The notes beneath the pieces are model-generated. The model had not been told where the DNA came from, searched no databases, and saw only the letters and a program-made list of their open reading frames with translations. A program made the position numbers and the translations under genes. Below are positions 1 to 7,434 of a stretch of DNA of 36,867 nt, piece after piece. Source of the DNA: an uncultured Oscillospiraceae bacterium (GTDB taxonomy: Bacteria; Bacillota; Clostridia; Oscillospirales; Oscillospiraceae); the NCBI GenBank assembly GCA_947631845.1, contig CANRMY010000023.1, forward strand, positions 1-36,867, written 5' to 3'. Positions within the stretch are counted from its first letter, which is position 1. Each line of letters begins with the position of its first letter.

Positions 1-75
1 TTCCTCCATGGCTCTCACCTCACGGACTATTTTACCATGTTTGAGGGGAAAAGGGAAGGTTTTTTGACAGACTGA
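1..75 (+). CDS. C-terminal end of an upstream protein (partial)
   Basis: Frame 1 is open from the window edge to a TGA at 73-75, giving about 24 residues that end in TMFEGKREGFLTD. A strong hairpin starts exactly at the stop codon, which fits the end of a real gene. The fragment is too short to assign to a family, and a chance open frame of this length is possible. Confidence 0.35.
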   Translation, partial: FLHGSHLTDYFTMFEGKREGFLTD

Positions 76-108
76 AATCCCCCTCCCCGAAACCGGGGAG
101 GGGGATTT
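75..108 (+). terminator. Intrinsic terminator of the upstream gene
   Basis: A perfect 15-bp stem (75-89 with 94-108) closes on the loop AAAC, and the tail is T-rich (TTTAGTTTGT). A second, outer inverted repeat (60-69 with 113-122) encloses it. That outer repeat contains TTGACA and TGTCAA, the same half-sites found in the operators just downstream. Confidence 0.75.
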
Positions 109-135
109 AGTTTGTCAAAAAATATAACACCAATT

Positions 136-153
136 CGTCAAATATAATTGACA
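136..153 (+). promoter_or_regulatory. Operator 1 of the XRE/membrane-protein module
   Basis: An inverted repeat with GTCAA/TTGAC arms around ATATAA. Its right end forms the -35 hexamer of the promoter at 148-176. It matches the second site at 182-199 in 17 of 18 positions, 46 bp away centre to centre. Binding by the adjacent XRE protein is inferred. Confidence 0.75.
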
Positions 154-176
154 AACAGTCCGTGTAGTGCTATGAT
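148..176 (+). promoter_or_regulatory. SigA-type promoter of the XRE gene
   Basis: TTGACA (148-153), a 17-bp spacer and TATGAT (171-176) make a near-consensus promoter. The start of transcription would fall at about 183, inside operator 2. Both operators therefore sit where a bound repressor would block RNA polymerase. Confidence 0.85.
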
Positions 177-181
177 GGGAT

Positions 182-199
182 TGTCAAATATAATTGACA
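182..199 (+). promoter_or_regulatory. Operator 2 of the XRE/membrane-protein module
   Basis: A TGTCAA-ATATAA-TTGACA inverted repeat covers the predicted transcription start and lies just before the ribosome site of the XRE gene. It is nearly identical to operator 1. Confidence 0.75.
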
Positions 200-211
200 G
201 GGAGAGCCGCG

Positions 212-403
212 ATGAATGAAGAACTAAAACAAGCCCGGCTGGCGAAAAATCTCTCGCAGACCGAGCTGGCAAAAAGGATCGGCGTATCAAGGCAAACGAT
301 CAATATGATCGAAAACAGCGCGTATAATCCGACGATCGAGCTGTGTATAAAAATCTGTAGAGAGCTTGGCGTAACGCTGAACGATCTGTTTTGGAAGGAG
401 TAG
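212..403 (+). CDS. Small XRE-family HTH transcriptional regulator
   Basis: This 63-residue protein is essentially one lambda-repressor-like helix-turn-helix domain. It has the typical LSQTELAKRIGVSRQTINMIE recognition region and the ending ELGVTLNDLFW seen in minimal clostridial XRE regulators. The ATG at 212 is chosen over an upstream TTG at 194 because GGGAG (about 200-205) sits at the right distance, and because the TTG lies inside the operator. The gene follows a promoter with two operators, so it probably represses itself and the membrane protein gene that starts 3 bp after its stop. No ligand-binding domain is present, so how the signal is sensed is not visible; the membrane protein may contribute. 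Confidence 0.9.
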   Translation: MNEELKQARLAKNLSQTELAKRIGVSRQTINMIENSAYNPTIELCIKICRELGVTLNDLFWKE

Positions 404-406
404 CGT

Positions 407-1756
407 ATGTTTTACGACGAAAGAATTGAAAAGGCAAAGGGCAGGATTTCCCGGAACGCTATCATCCTGTCCGTCGTGATTTCCGCCGCGCTTGGGGCGA
501 TCCGTTTGACAAATATCCTGAAGAATACGGATCAAAGTCAATATCTGTGCCTTGTGATTTTGGAAGCGGTCATTATTTTGGGGGGATCGGTATGCCTGCT
601 GATCGGTTTTGCCCGCGGCAAAACGCGCCCCAGGGATGAACGGACGGTTTTTGAGGAGAGCTGTTTTTACAACAGAGCGGCGCCCGTCCTCCTGAAAACG
701 GTGACGCTCGTGTTCGCGTTTTTCCTGCCCATCGTCTTGCACAGGGGGCTTCCAAACGGGTATACCGACGGCGGATTTAACAGGATCCTGCCTGTCCTCT
801 TCTTTGCGGTGGGCATATATGTCATATATGAATTTCGGCGGAACGATATCTATTTCAATTATTCCCTTATGGAGGACGAACACTATTACAGGGGCGTGTT
901 CAAAAATATCGGCAGGCTGGCCCTCTATATCCTGTGCCTTTTTGCGGTTTCCGCGATCTCGTTCACGCTGTTTGCCGTCACAAAAGAGCCTGACCGGGCC
1001 CTGTTGAGCAGGCAGCTCCTTCAGATCGCCGGATACTATATGACCGTCTTGCCGGAGCTTTCCCTCCTGTATCTGCTGTATTCCTTTTTGGAAAAAACCA
1101 GCTATACCAGCACGCGGCGGCTGTCAAGAGCAACGGCGATCTCGCTGGGGATCACGGTGCTTCTCTATGCTGTTTACACGCTTATAACCGTGTCCGCAGA
1201 CGCGCTTGCGGGCTCACAGGCGCAAGCCGTACAGGCCGTTTCCGCCGCGTCCTCGCTGGCGTTTTGTATCGACTTTGCGCTGCTGATCTTCCTGACGTAT
1301 TTCAGTTATGAGTACCTAAAGGTCAAGCGGAACAAACTGCTGTCCGCCGCGTGCCTCACCGTTCTTTTGAGCGAGACCCTGACGTTTTTGATCGGGGAGG
1401 CCTGGAGCGGGATCACCGTGTTGTTTTTGCGCGAAATGATAGAGTACGACGATTATACGGTCAAATCCCTTCTGAATGCCGGAAAAACGGTTCTTCAGGA
1501 TCTGTCAGGCACAGCCGATATGATCGGCTTCTCCTTGATGATCCTCGCGCTTGTCAAAGATAAGACGATCAGAAAAGCGAATCTCGCCGTCCCTATCGGT
1601 TTTGTTGTACTTGGCGGCGTTGAACTGTTCCTGCGTACACAAACGGGATATTTGGAGGTGAAAATCTATCATTCGCTTGCGGAGATCGCCGTTCTGATCT
1701 ATTGGTGCGTCCTTGTGGCTTGCGTTGAAAAAAGGGGGACGGTTCCCGAGCGCTGA
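407..1756 (+). CDS. Multi-pass membrane protein, partner of the XRE regulator
   Basis: The protein has 449 residues and about 11-12 hydrophobic segments (for example near residues 17-37, 46-68, 90-112, 126-142, 170-190, 205-226, 240-262, 280-298, 308-328, 370-386, 393-408 and 424-442). The N-terminus (MFYDERIEKAKGRISRNA) resembles the start of short clostridial membrane proteins often encoded next to XRE regulators. The ribosome site GGAAGGAG overlaps the XRE stop codon, so the two genes are co-transcribed and probably coupled. No catalytic or transport motif is recognisable and the function is unknown. It could be the sensor or the target of the module. A smaller XRE/membrane pair occurs at 34.9-35.4 kb. 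Confidence 0.8.
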   Translation: MFYDERIEKAKGRISRNAIILSVVISAALGAIRLTNILKNTDQSQYLCLVILEAVIILGGSVCLLIGFARGKTRPRDERTVFEESCFYNRAAPVLLKTVTLVFAFFLPIVLHRGLPNGYTDGGFNRILPVLFFAVGIYVIYEFRRNDIYFNYSLMEDEHYYRGVFKNIGRLALYILCLFAVSAISFTLFAVTKEPDRALLSRQLLQIAGYYMTVLPELSLLYLLYSFLEKTSYTSTRRLSRATAISLGITVLLYAVYTLITVSADALAGSQAQAVQAVSAASSLAFCIDFALLIFLTYFSYEYLKVKRNKLLSAACLTVLLSETLTFLIGEAWSGITVLFLREMIEYDDYTVKSLLNAGKTVLQDLSGTADMIGFSLMILALVKDKTIRKANLAVPIGFVVLGGVELFLRTQTGYLEVKIYHSLAEIAVLIYWCVLVACVEKRGTVPER

Positions 1757-1782
1757 GACGCCGCGAACCCCTTTGGGAGCGG

Positions 1783-3252
1783 CTATTTGCCGGACTGCCG
1801 GACGTTGAAGGCGCTGCCGTCGCCGGTGAGGCCGTCCCGGCGGAGCATGTTCTCCAGCACGTCGATATCCGAGGAGATATCCATGGCCTCGGACTCGTAG
1901 AGCTTGTCCAGCTGTTTGCGGAAGCCGTCCACCAGCGTCTCCAGGATGCGCTCGATCTCCGCCTTGGTGGACTGGATGTTATCGCCGGCGGCGCCGGATT
2001 TCTCAAACTCGGCGTAGGCGCCCAGGAGCTTCAGGGTGGTGGGCAGGTAGTAGCTCATGAAAGACTTGATCTGGGGCTCCTTCTCCGGCTTCTCCTGGAC
2101 GGCCCGGAAGATGCGGCTGGTAAGGTCTTCCATCTCGTCGATGCGCCGGGAGACGCCCTCGTCGGGGATGTCGTCGTTGAGCTTGCGGATCTCCTTGAGG
2201 ATGGCCTTATACCGGTCCTCGTTGTCCTGCTCCGGCTGGGTGACGGGCTCCTGCTCGGCCTTGGGGGCCGCGCCGGGCTTCAGCACCAGCAGGCCGTCGC
2301 CCTGGTCGATGTAGGCGCTGCCGGGGAGCAGCTTTTTCTCCAGCATGGCCTCCAGATCCCGCTTGCACTTGCGCGGGGAGACGCCGGCCTTGGAGGCCAG
2401 CTCGTCGATCTTCACGTAGTCCCGGCCCCCGCAGACGGCCTCGTAGACCTTAAAGCGGTTCTCCCGCTTTTTGAGGAAGCCCCGGTATATGAGGCATCCC
2501 GCGCCGCTGGCTGTCACGGAGAAGGGAGGGATGAGGGCCGGAAGCGTATCATAAAGAAAGCTGGGGATCGGCCCGGAGAGTATGCTCAGGGCATAGCCCC
2601 CGCCCAGGGCGCACAGGACGATGCCCAGCACCAGCAGGACCTTGTTGAGGGCGGTGTACGGGCCGGCGTCCGGGGCCTTGGGAGCGGGTCTGGCGGCGCT
2701 CCCGGCGGATTTTTGGGCGGACGCCTTCTTTTTGGCGTCGCTCTCGGCGGCCCGGGAGACCATGTTGGAGCCCTCCTTGCCGCCGGCGGGCCGGTTCAGA
2801 TTCTGGGTCTGGTTCTTCAGATCCTGGGCCTGCCGCTTCAGCTCCTGGGCCTGCGCCTGGGCCTGGGCGATGGGATCCAGCACCACGGTCTTGTCCACAT
2901 AGTTGATGTAGGCCCTGGGGCCGAAACGGCCCTCGGCCACCATCTTCTGCAGGTCCCGCATGGCCGTGTCGAAGCTGACGCCCACGGCGGAGGCCAGGTA
3001 GGCGATGGACTCCACGCTGCGCCCCTCGGTCATGATGCGGTATTTGTCCATCCGCACCGCCTGCCGGGAATCGGAGGAGATGTTTTTCCCCGTGGTCCGG
3101 CCGCCAAACAGGCCGGACTTCCACAGGGCGATCCCTATGAACGCCAGGGGCAGCAGGGGCCAGGCCCAGGGAATATTTATAAGGATGATGAAGCCCAGAA
3201 AGATCAGCCAGCCGTTTGGGCCGGAGCTGTTGTTTTTGTTGTTTTTAGCCAT
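1783..3252 (-). CDS. XpaC-like membrane-anchored protein with two winged-helix-like repeats
   Basis: This is a 489-residue protein. The N-terminus has two adjacent hydrophobic segments (about 14-48). A helical domain follows (about 71-128, around SVESIAYLASAVGVSFDTAMRDLQKM), then a Gln/Ala-rich coiled stretch (about 130-155), and a second hydrophobic pair (about 203-255). A second copy of the helical domain comes next (about 267-326, VKIDELASKAGVSPRKCKRDLEAM). The C-terminal domain (about 345-475, with the PQIKSFMSYYLPTTLKLLGAYAEFE signature region) matches the XpaC/5-bromo-4-chloroindolyl phosphate hydrolysis family as I know it. The two internal repeats look like winged-helix folds placed beside membrane segments. 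The gene is convergent with the membrane protein at 407-1756. Its biochemical role is not known. Confidence 0.75.
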   Translation of the reverse strand: MAKNNKNNSSGPNGWLIFLGFIILINIPWAWPLLPLAFIGIALWKSGLFGGRTTGKNISSDSRQAVRMDKYRIMTEGRSVESIAYLASAVGVSFDTAMRDLQKMVAEGRFGPRAYINYVDKTVVLDPIAQAQAQAQELKRQAQDLKNQTQNLNRPAGGKEGSNMVSRAAESDAKKKASAQKSAGSAARPAPKAPDAGPYTALNKVLLVLGIVLCALGGGYALSILSGPIPSFLYDTLPALIPPFSVTASGAGCLIYRGFLKKRENRFKVYEAVCGGRDYVKIDELASKAGVSPRKCKRDLEAMLEKKLLPGSAYIDQGDGLLVLKPGAAPKAEQEPVTQPEQDNEDRYKAILKEIRKLNDDIPDEGVSRRIDEMEDLTSRIFRAVQEKPEKEPQIKSFMSYYLPTTLKLLGAYAEFEKSGAAGDNIQSTKAEIERILETLVDGFRKQLDKLYESEAMDISSDIDVLENMLRRDGLTGDGSAFNVRQSGK

Positions 3253-3323
3253 AAGCCGCTCCTTGGTACAGGGCCGTCGCAGCCGCGCGCCGCGCCCAAA
3301 GCATCCAATTACTCTATCCTATT

Positions 3324-3352
3324 ACCATAGGACAAAATCCGTTATTTGTCAA
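3324..3352 (-). promoter_or_regulatory. Promoter of the XpaC-like gene
   Basis: On the minus strand, TTGACA (3347-3352), a 17-bp spacer and TATGGT (3324-3329). The -35 hexamer overlaps the last codons and stop of the preceding gene. Confidence 0.65.
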
Positions 3353-3755
3353 GAAAAAGATCGTCCAGACCGTTCTCGTCAAACTCGTCCAGATACTCCT
3401 CCATGCGCCGCTCCAGCTCCCGGTAGTCCTCCTCGGACTCGTTGGCCAGCTCCATATCCCGGCGGGCCAGCTCCTCGGCCAGAATGTCGAAAAAGACGGC
3501 GTCCTCGTAATCCATGATGGCCTCGTGGATGCCGCCCTCGGAGAAGGCCACGGAGGGCAAAACGACGCCGTCCTCGATGTCGTAAAGCTCCTGTGTCCCC
3601 TCCTGCTGGAGGCACTGGGCGAAGACAAGGCTCTCCACCCGGTCGTAGTCGGGGATCCGGTCGTCGCCCCGGGTGGAGTTCAGCACCCAGTTGCCGATGT
3701 ACACCAGATCTAAAAGCCGCCGGAAGTCCTTTCCTGTAAGGTCAAAATGGATCAT
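3342..3755 (-). CDS. Acidic conserved hypothetical protein
   Basis: A 137-residue soluble protein, rich in Asp and Glu, especially in the last 50 residues (EESEEDYRELERRMEEYLDEF style). There is no signal peptide or membrane segment. The ATG at 3755 is preceded by AGAGGG at a good distance, and an extended -10 promoter lies about 45 bp upstream. I do not recognise the family. Its stop region carries the -35 box of the next gene, so it probably has its own short transcript with some read-through. Confidence 0.7.
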   Translation of the reverse strand: MIHFDLTGKDFRRLLDLVYIGNWVLNSTRGDDRIPDYDRVESLVFAQCLQQEGTQELYDIEDGVVLPSVAFSEGGIHEAIMDYEDAVFFDILAEELARRDMELANESEEDYRELERRMEEYLDEFDENGLDDLFLDK

Positions 3756-3796
3756 ATCGCAACCCTCTCTGCTTGCCGCTTAAATCTTACACCCCT

Positions 3797-3805
3797 ATTA
3801 TAGCA
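3797..3805 (-). promoter_or_regulatory. Extended -10 promoter of the acidic hypothetical gene
   Basis: TGCTATAAT on the minus strand is an extended -10 element. No good -35 hexamer is visible at 16-18 bp, as is usual for this promoter class. Confidence 0.55.
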
Positions 3806-3836
3806 AACTCCGCGAAAGAATTCTACAAGAAAACAC

Positions 3837-3865
3837 TTGTTTTATTTCTCCGTTTAGAATATAGT
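3837..3865 (+). promoter_or_regulatory. Promoter of the murI-argS operon
   Basis: TTGTTT (3837-3842), a 17-bp spacer and TATAGT (3860-3865) lie 56 bp before the murI start. The -35 is weak and the -10 is good. Confidence 0.55.
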
Positions 3866-3920
3866 AGTAGGGAACCTCTTTCTGTTTATTGATTATCCGT
3901 GTGATTTGGAGGAGCGGGCT

Positions 3921-4736
3921 ATGGATCATAGACCCATTGGGGTGTTCGACTCGGGATTGGGGGGGCTTACGTGCGTGAAGCGCCTCCGGGAGCTGATGCC
4001 GGGGGAGGATATCATCTACCTGGGGGATACCGGGCGGGTGCCCTACGGCGGCAAGAGCCGGGAGACCATTCTGACTTACGCCAGACAGGATATCGCCTTT
4101 TTGCGGCGTTACGATATCAAGGCGGTGGTGGCCGCCTGCGGGACGGTGAGCACCAACGGCATCGAGGAGATCGCCGGGGACTACCCCATCCCCGTGTGCG
4201 GCGTGGCCGACGCGGCCGCCGGGGCGGCGGTGCGGAGGACCCGGAACGGGCGCATCGGCCTCATCGGCACCAAGGCGTCCATCCGCAGCACCGCCTACGA
4301 CCGGAAAATTTTAGCGCTGATGCCCGGAGCGCGGATCGTCAAGCGGGCCTGCCCCCTGTTCGTCCCCATCGTGGAGGACGGGCGCATCGGGGACGGGGAT
4401 CCGGTGCTGGAGCTGGTGGCCGGGGAGTACCTGGCGGACCTCCGGGAGGCCGGGGTGGACACGCTGATTTTGGGCTGTACCCACTACCCGCTGATTGCCG
4501 GCACCATCGGGCGCATCATGGGGCCGGACGTGGCCCTCATCGACTCCGGCGCGGAGATCGCGGCCCTGGTGAAAAGCCGCCTGGAGCGGGAGGACGCCCT
4601 GGCGGACCGGCAAAAGGGCGCCGTCAGCTATTTTGTCACCGACAGCGCCGAGGATTTCGCCCAGACGGCGTCGCTGTTTCTGGGCGTCCCCGTGGAGGGC
4701 TCCGTCAAACGGGTGACCCTGGGGGAAGCGGTGTGA
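3921..4736 (+). CDS. murI: Glutamate racemase
   Basis: It interconverts L- and D-glutamate in the cytoplasm for peptidoglycan synthesis. The 271-residue protein is of normal length. The N-terminal IGVFDSGLGG motif (D10, S11), the YLGDTGRVPYGGK loop and the second catalytic region LGCTHYPL (C186, T187, H188) are all present. The first catalytic cysteine is C73 in AACGTVSTN; the Asn that usually follows this Cys is Gly here. The ATG at 3921 is chosen because GGAGGAG (3908-3914) lies just upstream; an earlier TTG at 3906 would place the ribosome site inside the gene. It is the first gene of an operon with a DUF1934 protein, argS and a LURP-like protein, and it overlaps the next start by 4 bp. 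Confidence 0.95.
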   Translation: MDHRPIGVFDSGLGGLTCVKRLRELMPGEDIIYLGDTGRVPYGGKSRETILTYARQDIAFLRRYDIKAVVAACGTVSTNGIEEIAGDYPIPVCGVADAAAGAAVRRTRNGRIGLIGTKASIRSTAYDRKILALMPGARIVKRACPLFVPIVEDGRIGDGDPVLELVAGEYLADLREAGVDTLILGCTHYPLIAGTIGRIMGPDVALIDSGAEIAALVKSRLEREDALADRQKGAVSYFVTDSAEDFAQTASLFLGVPVEGSVKRVTLGEAV

Positions 4737-5149
4737 GCGCCGCCAGGATCACGGTGGAGCTGCGGGACGGGGACGACCGGATCCGCCAGAGCTTTGACGG
4801 CACGGCGGAGACGGCGGAGGGCCGCCTGAGGCTCCGCTATGAGGAGACCGGGGAGAACGGCCTGGACGGCCAGGTGGAGATCTCCGCCGGGGACGGGGAG
4901 CTGGTCATAGAGCGCCGGGGGGCCGTCGCCATGAGGGAGCGGCTCCGGCCGGGGGTCCCCACGGTGTTCACCTACGCCACGCCCCACGGGGCGGCGGATA
5001 TCCGGGTGGACACCCGGAAGCTGAGGCTGGAGATCCGAGAGACAAAGGGCCGCCTGTGGGCGGAATTTTACCAGCGCCTGGGCGGCGAGCCGGTGAGAAA
5101 GACGCTGGAGATCAAATATACCGTTACCAAAGAGGGAAAGGATTTTTGA
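4733..5149 (+). CDS. DUF1934 (YwiB-like) beta-barrel protein
   Basis: A 138-residue protein with alternating beta-strand pattern and the family-like segments LRLRYEETGENGLDGQVEIS, LVIERRGAV and LEIKYTV. DUF1934/YwiB proteins form a small lipocalin-like barrel of unknown function, and the gene is next to argS in other Firmicutes, as it is here. The start is a GTG at 4733 that overlaps the murI stop (GTGA), with GGGGGA as ribosome site; the long frame upstream of it is only antisense/out-of-frame noise inside murI. The gene ends 2 bp before argS, so translation is probably coupled across all three genes. Confidence 0.85.
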   Translation: MSAARITVELRDGDDRIRQSFDGTAETAEGRLRLRYEETGENGLDGQVEISAGDGELVIERRGAVAMRERLRPGVPTVFTYATPHGAADIRVDTRKLRLEIRETKGRLWAEFYQRLGGEPVRKTLEIKYTVTKEGKDF

Positions 5150-5151
5150 GG

Positions 5152-6897
5152 ATGAACCTGATAGACGAGGCAAAAAAGCAGATCGAAGAGCTTCTGAACG
5201 GGGCCTATGAGAGCGCCGCCCGGAAGGGGACGCTCCCCGCCGGCTGTGTCCTCCGGGGGACCGTGGAGATCCCCAAGGACGTGGTCTTTGGCGACTACGC
5301 CAGCTCCTCCGCCATGGCGGCGGCCAGAGAGATGCGCATGGCCCCCCGGAAGATCGCCGAGGCGCTGTGCGCGGAGCTGGACCTGACGGACACGTTTTTT
5401 GAGAGCGTCAGCATCGCCGGGGCGGGCTTTATCAACTTCCGCCTGGGCAGCCGCTGGTACGGCGACGTGATCCGCGCCGTGGAGGCCGAGGGGAAGCGCT
5501 ACGGACAGTGCGACGTGGGCGGCGGCGAGAAGGTCATGGTGGAATTCGTGTCCGCCAACCCCACCGGCCCCATGCACATGGGCAACGCCCGGGGCGGCGT
5601 GCTGGGGGACACCCTGGCCAACGTCCTGAAGCTGGCGGGGTTTGACGTGTGGAAGGAGTTCTACGTCAACGACGCCGGCAACCAGGTCCACAAGTTCGCC
5701 GTGTCCATCTACGCCAGGGCCATGCAGGAGAAGCTGGGGGAGGACAATTTCCAGTTCCCCGAGGACGGCTACCACGGCGAGGACATCCGGGAGCTGGCCC
5801 GGGGGTTCCTTACGGAGCACCCCGCCTTCCCGGAGGGGAAGGACGAGAAAGCCTGGCAGGAGGAGATGGCATCCTTCGGCCTTGCCCGGAACATCCCCCG
5901 GATGAAGGCAGACCTTTTGAAATACGGCATCGAGTACGACCAGTGGTTTTTGGAGTCGGGCCTCCACGAGTCCGGCTATGTGGCCGAGACGGTGGAGCTG
6001 CTGACGAAGAACGGCTGGACCTACGAGAAGGAGGGGGCCCTGTGGCTCAGGACCGCCCAGCTTCTGCGGAAAAAGTACGTCTCCGAGGGCAAGACGCCGG
6101 AGGAGGCGGAGAAGCTGGACCTGAAGGACGACGTCCTCCGGCGGGCCAACGGCTTTTACACCTACTTTGCCGCCGACATCGCCTACCACCGCAATAAGAT
6201 CGAAAAGCGGGGCTTTTCCAAGGTCATCAACGTCTGGGGCGCGGATCACCACGGCCATGTGGCCCGCCTGCAGGCCGCCGTGGACGGCCTGGGGCTGGAG
6301 GGATCGAAGCGCATCGTCATCGTCCTTATGCAATTGGTGAATCTTTTACAGGACGGCCAGCCCGTGCGCATGTCCAAGCGGACGGGCAAGGCCATCGCCC
6401 TCCACGATCTGCTGGACGAGATCAGCGTGGACGCGGCGCGGTACTATTTCAACAACCGGGCCGCCACCAGTCCCCTGGACTTCGACCTGGATCTGGCGGT
6501 GCGGCAGGACAGCGAGAACCCCGTCTACTACGTCCAGTACGCCCACGCCCGTATCTGCACGTTGGTGAGTCTCCTGGCCGGGGACGGCCATCCGGTGAAG
6601 CCGGCGGGGGCGCTGCGGTTCGAGCTTCTCACGGACGAGACGGAAAAGGCGCTGATCAAGCAGCTGTCCGCCTTCCCCGAGGAGATCAAGCTGGCGGCCA
6701 GGGACTACGACCCCAGCCGCGTGAACCGGTATCTGATGGAGCTGGCGGCCCGGTTCCACCGGTTCTATAACGCCTGCCGCATCCGGGGCGCGGAGGAGGA
6801 GCTGCTGGACGCCCGGCTGAAGCTGGCCGACACCGTGCGCGCCGTTCTGGAGGACGGCCTGGCGGTGCTGGGGGTCAGCGCGCCGGAGAAGATGTGA
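5152..6897 (+). CDS. argS: Arginyl-tRNA synthetase
   Basis: It charges tRNA-Arg with arginine in the cytoplasm. At 581 residues it is the usual length for the bacterial enzyme. The N-terminal additional domain (about 1-110) is followed by the class I HIGH-type motif in SANPTGPMHMGNARGG (HMGN at 142-145). Other landmarks are the VNDAGNQ segment and the KMSKS-type loop VRMSKRTGKAI. The C-terminal DALR anticodon-binding domain includes VQYAHARICTL and ends near VLGVS. The ATG at 5152 lies 2 bp after the DUF1934 stop and has GAGGGAAAGG upstream; open frame further upstream belongs to the preceding gene region. Confidence 0.97.
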   Translation: MNLIDEAKKQIEELLNGAYESAARKGTLPAGCVLRGTVEIPKDVVFGDYASSSAMAAAREMRMAPRKIAEALCAELDLTDTFFESVSIAGAGFINFRLGSRWYGDVIRAVEAEGKRYGQCDVGGGEKVMVEFVSANPTGPMHMGNARGGVLGDTLANVLKLAGFDVWKEFYVNDAGNQVHKFAVSIYARAMQEKLGEDNFQFPEDGYHGEDIRELARGFLTEHPAFPEGKDEKAWQEEMASFGLARNIPRMKADLLKYGIEYDQWFLESGLHESGYVAETVELLTKNGWTYEKEGALWLRTAQLLRKKYVSEGKTPEEAEKLDLKDDVLRRANGFYTYFAADIAYHRNKIEKRGFSKVINVWGADHHGHVARLQAAVDGLGLEGSKRIVIVLMQLVNLLQDGQPVRMSKRTGKAIALHDLLDEISVDAARYYFNNRAATSPLDFDLDLAVRQDSENPVYYVQYAHARICTLVSLLAGDGHPVKPAGALRFELLTDETEKALIKQLSAFPEEIKLAARDYDPSRVNRYLMELAARFHRFYNACRIRGAEEELLDARLKLADTVRAVLEDGLAVLGVSAPEKM

Positions 6898-6910
6898 CGG
6901 GGCGCGGCCT

Positions 6911-7387
6911 ATGAGGATGTTATTTAAACAGCGCTTTTTCTCCTGGTTCGACAGCTACGACATCTACGACGAGGCCGGCGGGGTGCTCTACACCGTGAAG
7001 GGCCAGCTGAGCTGGGGCCACTGCCTGAAGATCTTCGACCAGTACGGCGCGGAGGTGGGGACGGTGAAGGAGCGGATCTTTACCCTGCTGCCCAAGTTTG
7101 AGATGTACATCGGCGAAACCTATGTGGGGTGCATCAACCGGGAATTCTCCTTCTTCCGGCCCCGGTACAACATCGACTGCCGGGACTGGCAGGTGGAGGG
7201 GGACTTCCTGGAGTGGGACTACACGGTGACGGACGGGAGAGGCGTGTGCGTGGCGGCGGTGTCCAAGGAGCTGCTGCACTGGACGGATACCTACGTCATC
7301 GACGTCCGGGATCCCCGGGACGCCCTTCAGGCGCTGATGCTGGTGCTGGCCATCGACGCGGAGAAGTGCTCCAGGAGCAATAACTGA
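6911..7387 (+). CDS. LURP-one-related (tubby-like fold) protein
   Basis: A 158-residue protein with the pattern of LURP-one-related/DUF567 proteins: an N-terminal MLFKQRFFSWFDSYDIYDEAGG strand region, GQLSWGHCLKIFD, then FEMYIGETYVGCINREF and a C-terminal TYVIDV-DPRDALQALMLVLAIDA helix. Such proteins form a membrane-tethered-looking 12-strand barrel with a buried helix; their bacterial role is unclear. It is the last gene of the murI operon: 13 bp after argS, and a strong terminator begins within its stop codon. The ribosome site is weak, so translation may depend on argS. Confidence 0.8.
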   Translation: MRMLFKQRFFSWFDSYDIYDEAGGVLYTVKGQLSWGHCLKIFDQYGAEVGTVKERIFTLLPKFEMYIGETYVGCINREFSFFRPRYNIDCRDWQVEGDFLEWDYTVTDGRGVCVAAVSKELLHWTDTYVIDVRDPRDALQALMLVLAIDAEKCSRSNN

Positions 7388-7422
7388 AGATAGCCCCCAA
7401 CGGAGACGTCGGGGGCTATCTT
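7387..7422 (+). terminator. Terminator of the murI-argS operon
   Basis: A 12-bp perfect stem AAGATAGCCCCC (7387-7398) pairs with GGGGGCTATCTT (7411-7422). The loop carries a small inner ACG/CGT stem, and the tail is T-rich. The SLH gene converges on it from the other side. Confidence 0.85.
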
Positions 7423-7434
7423 TATAAATTGTTG

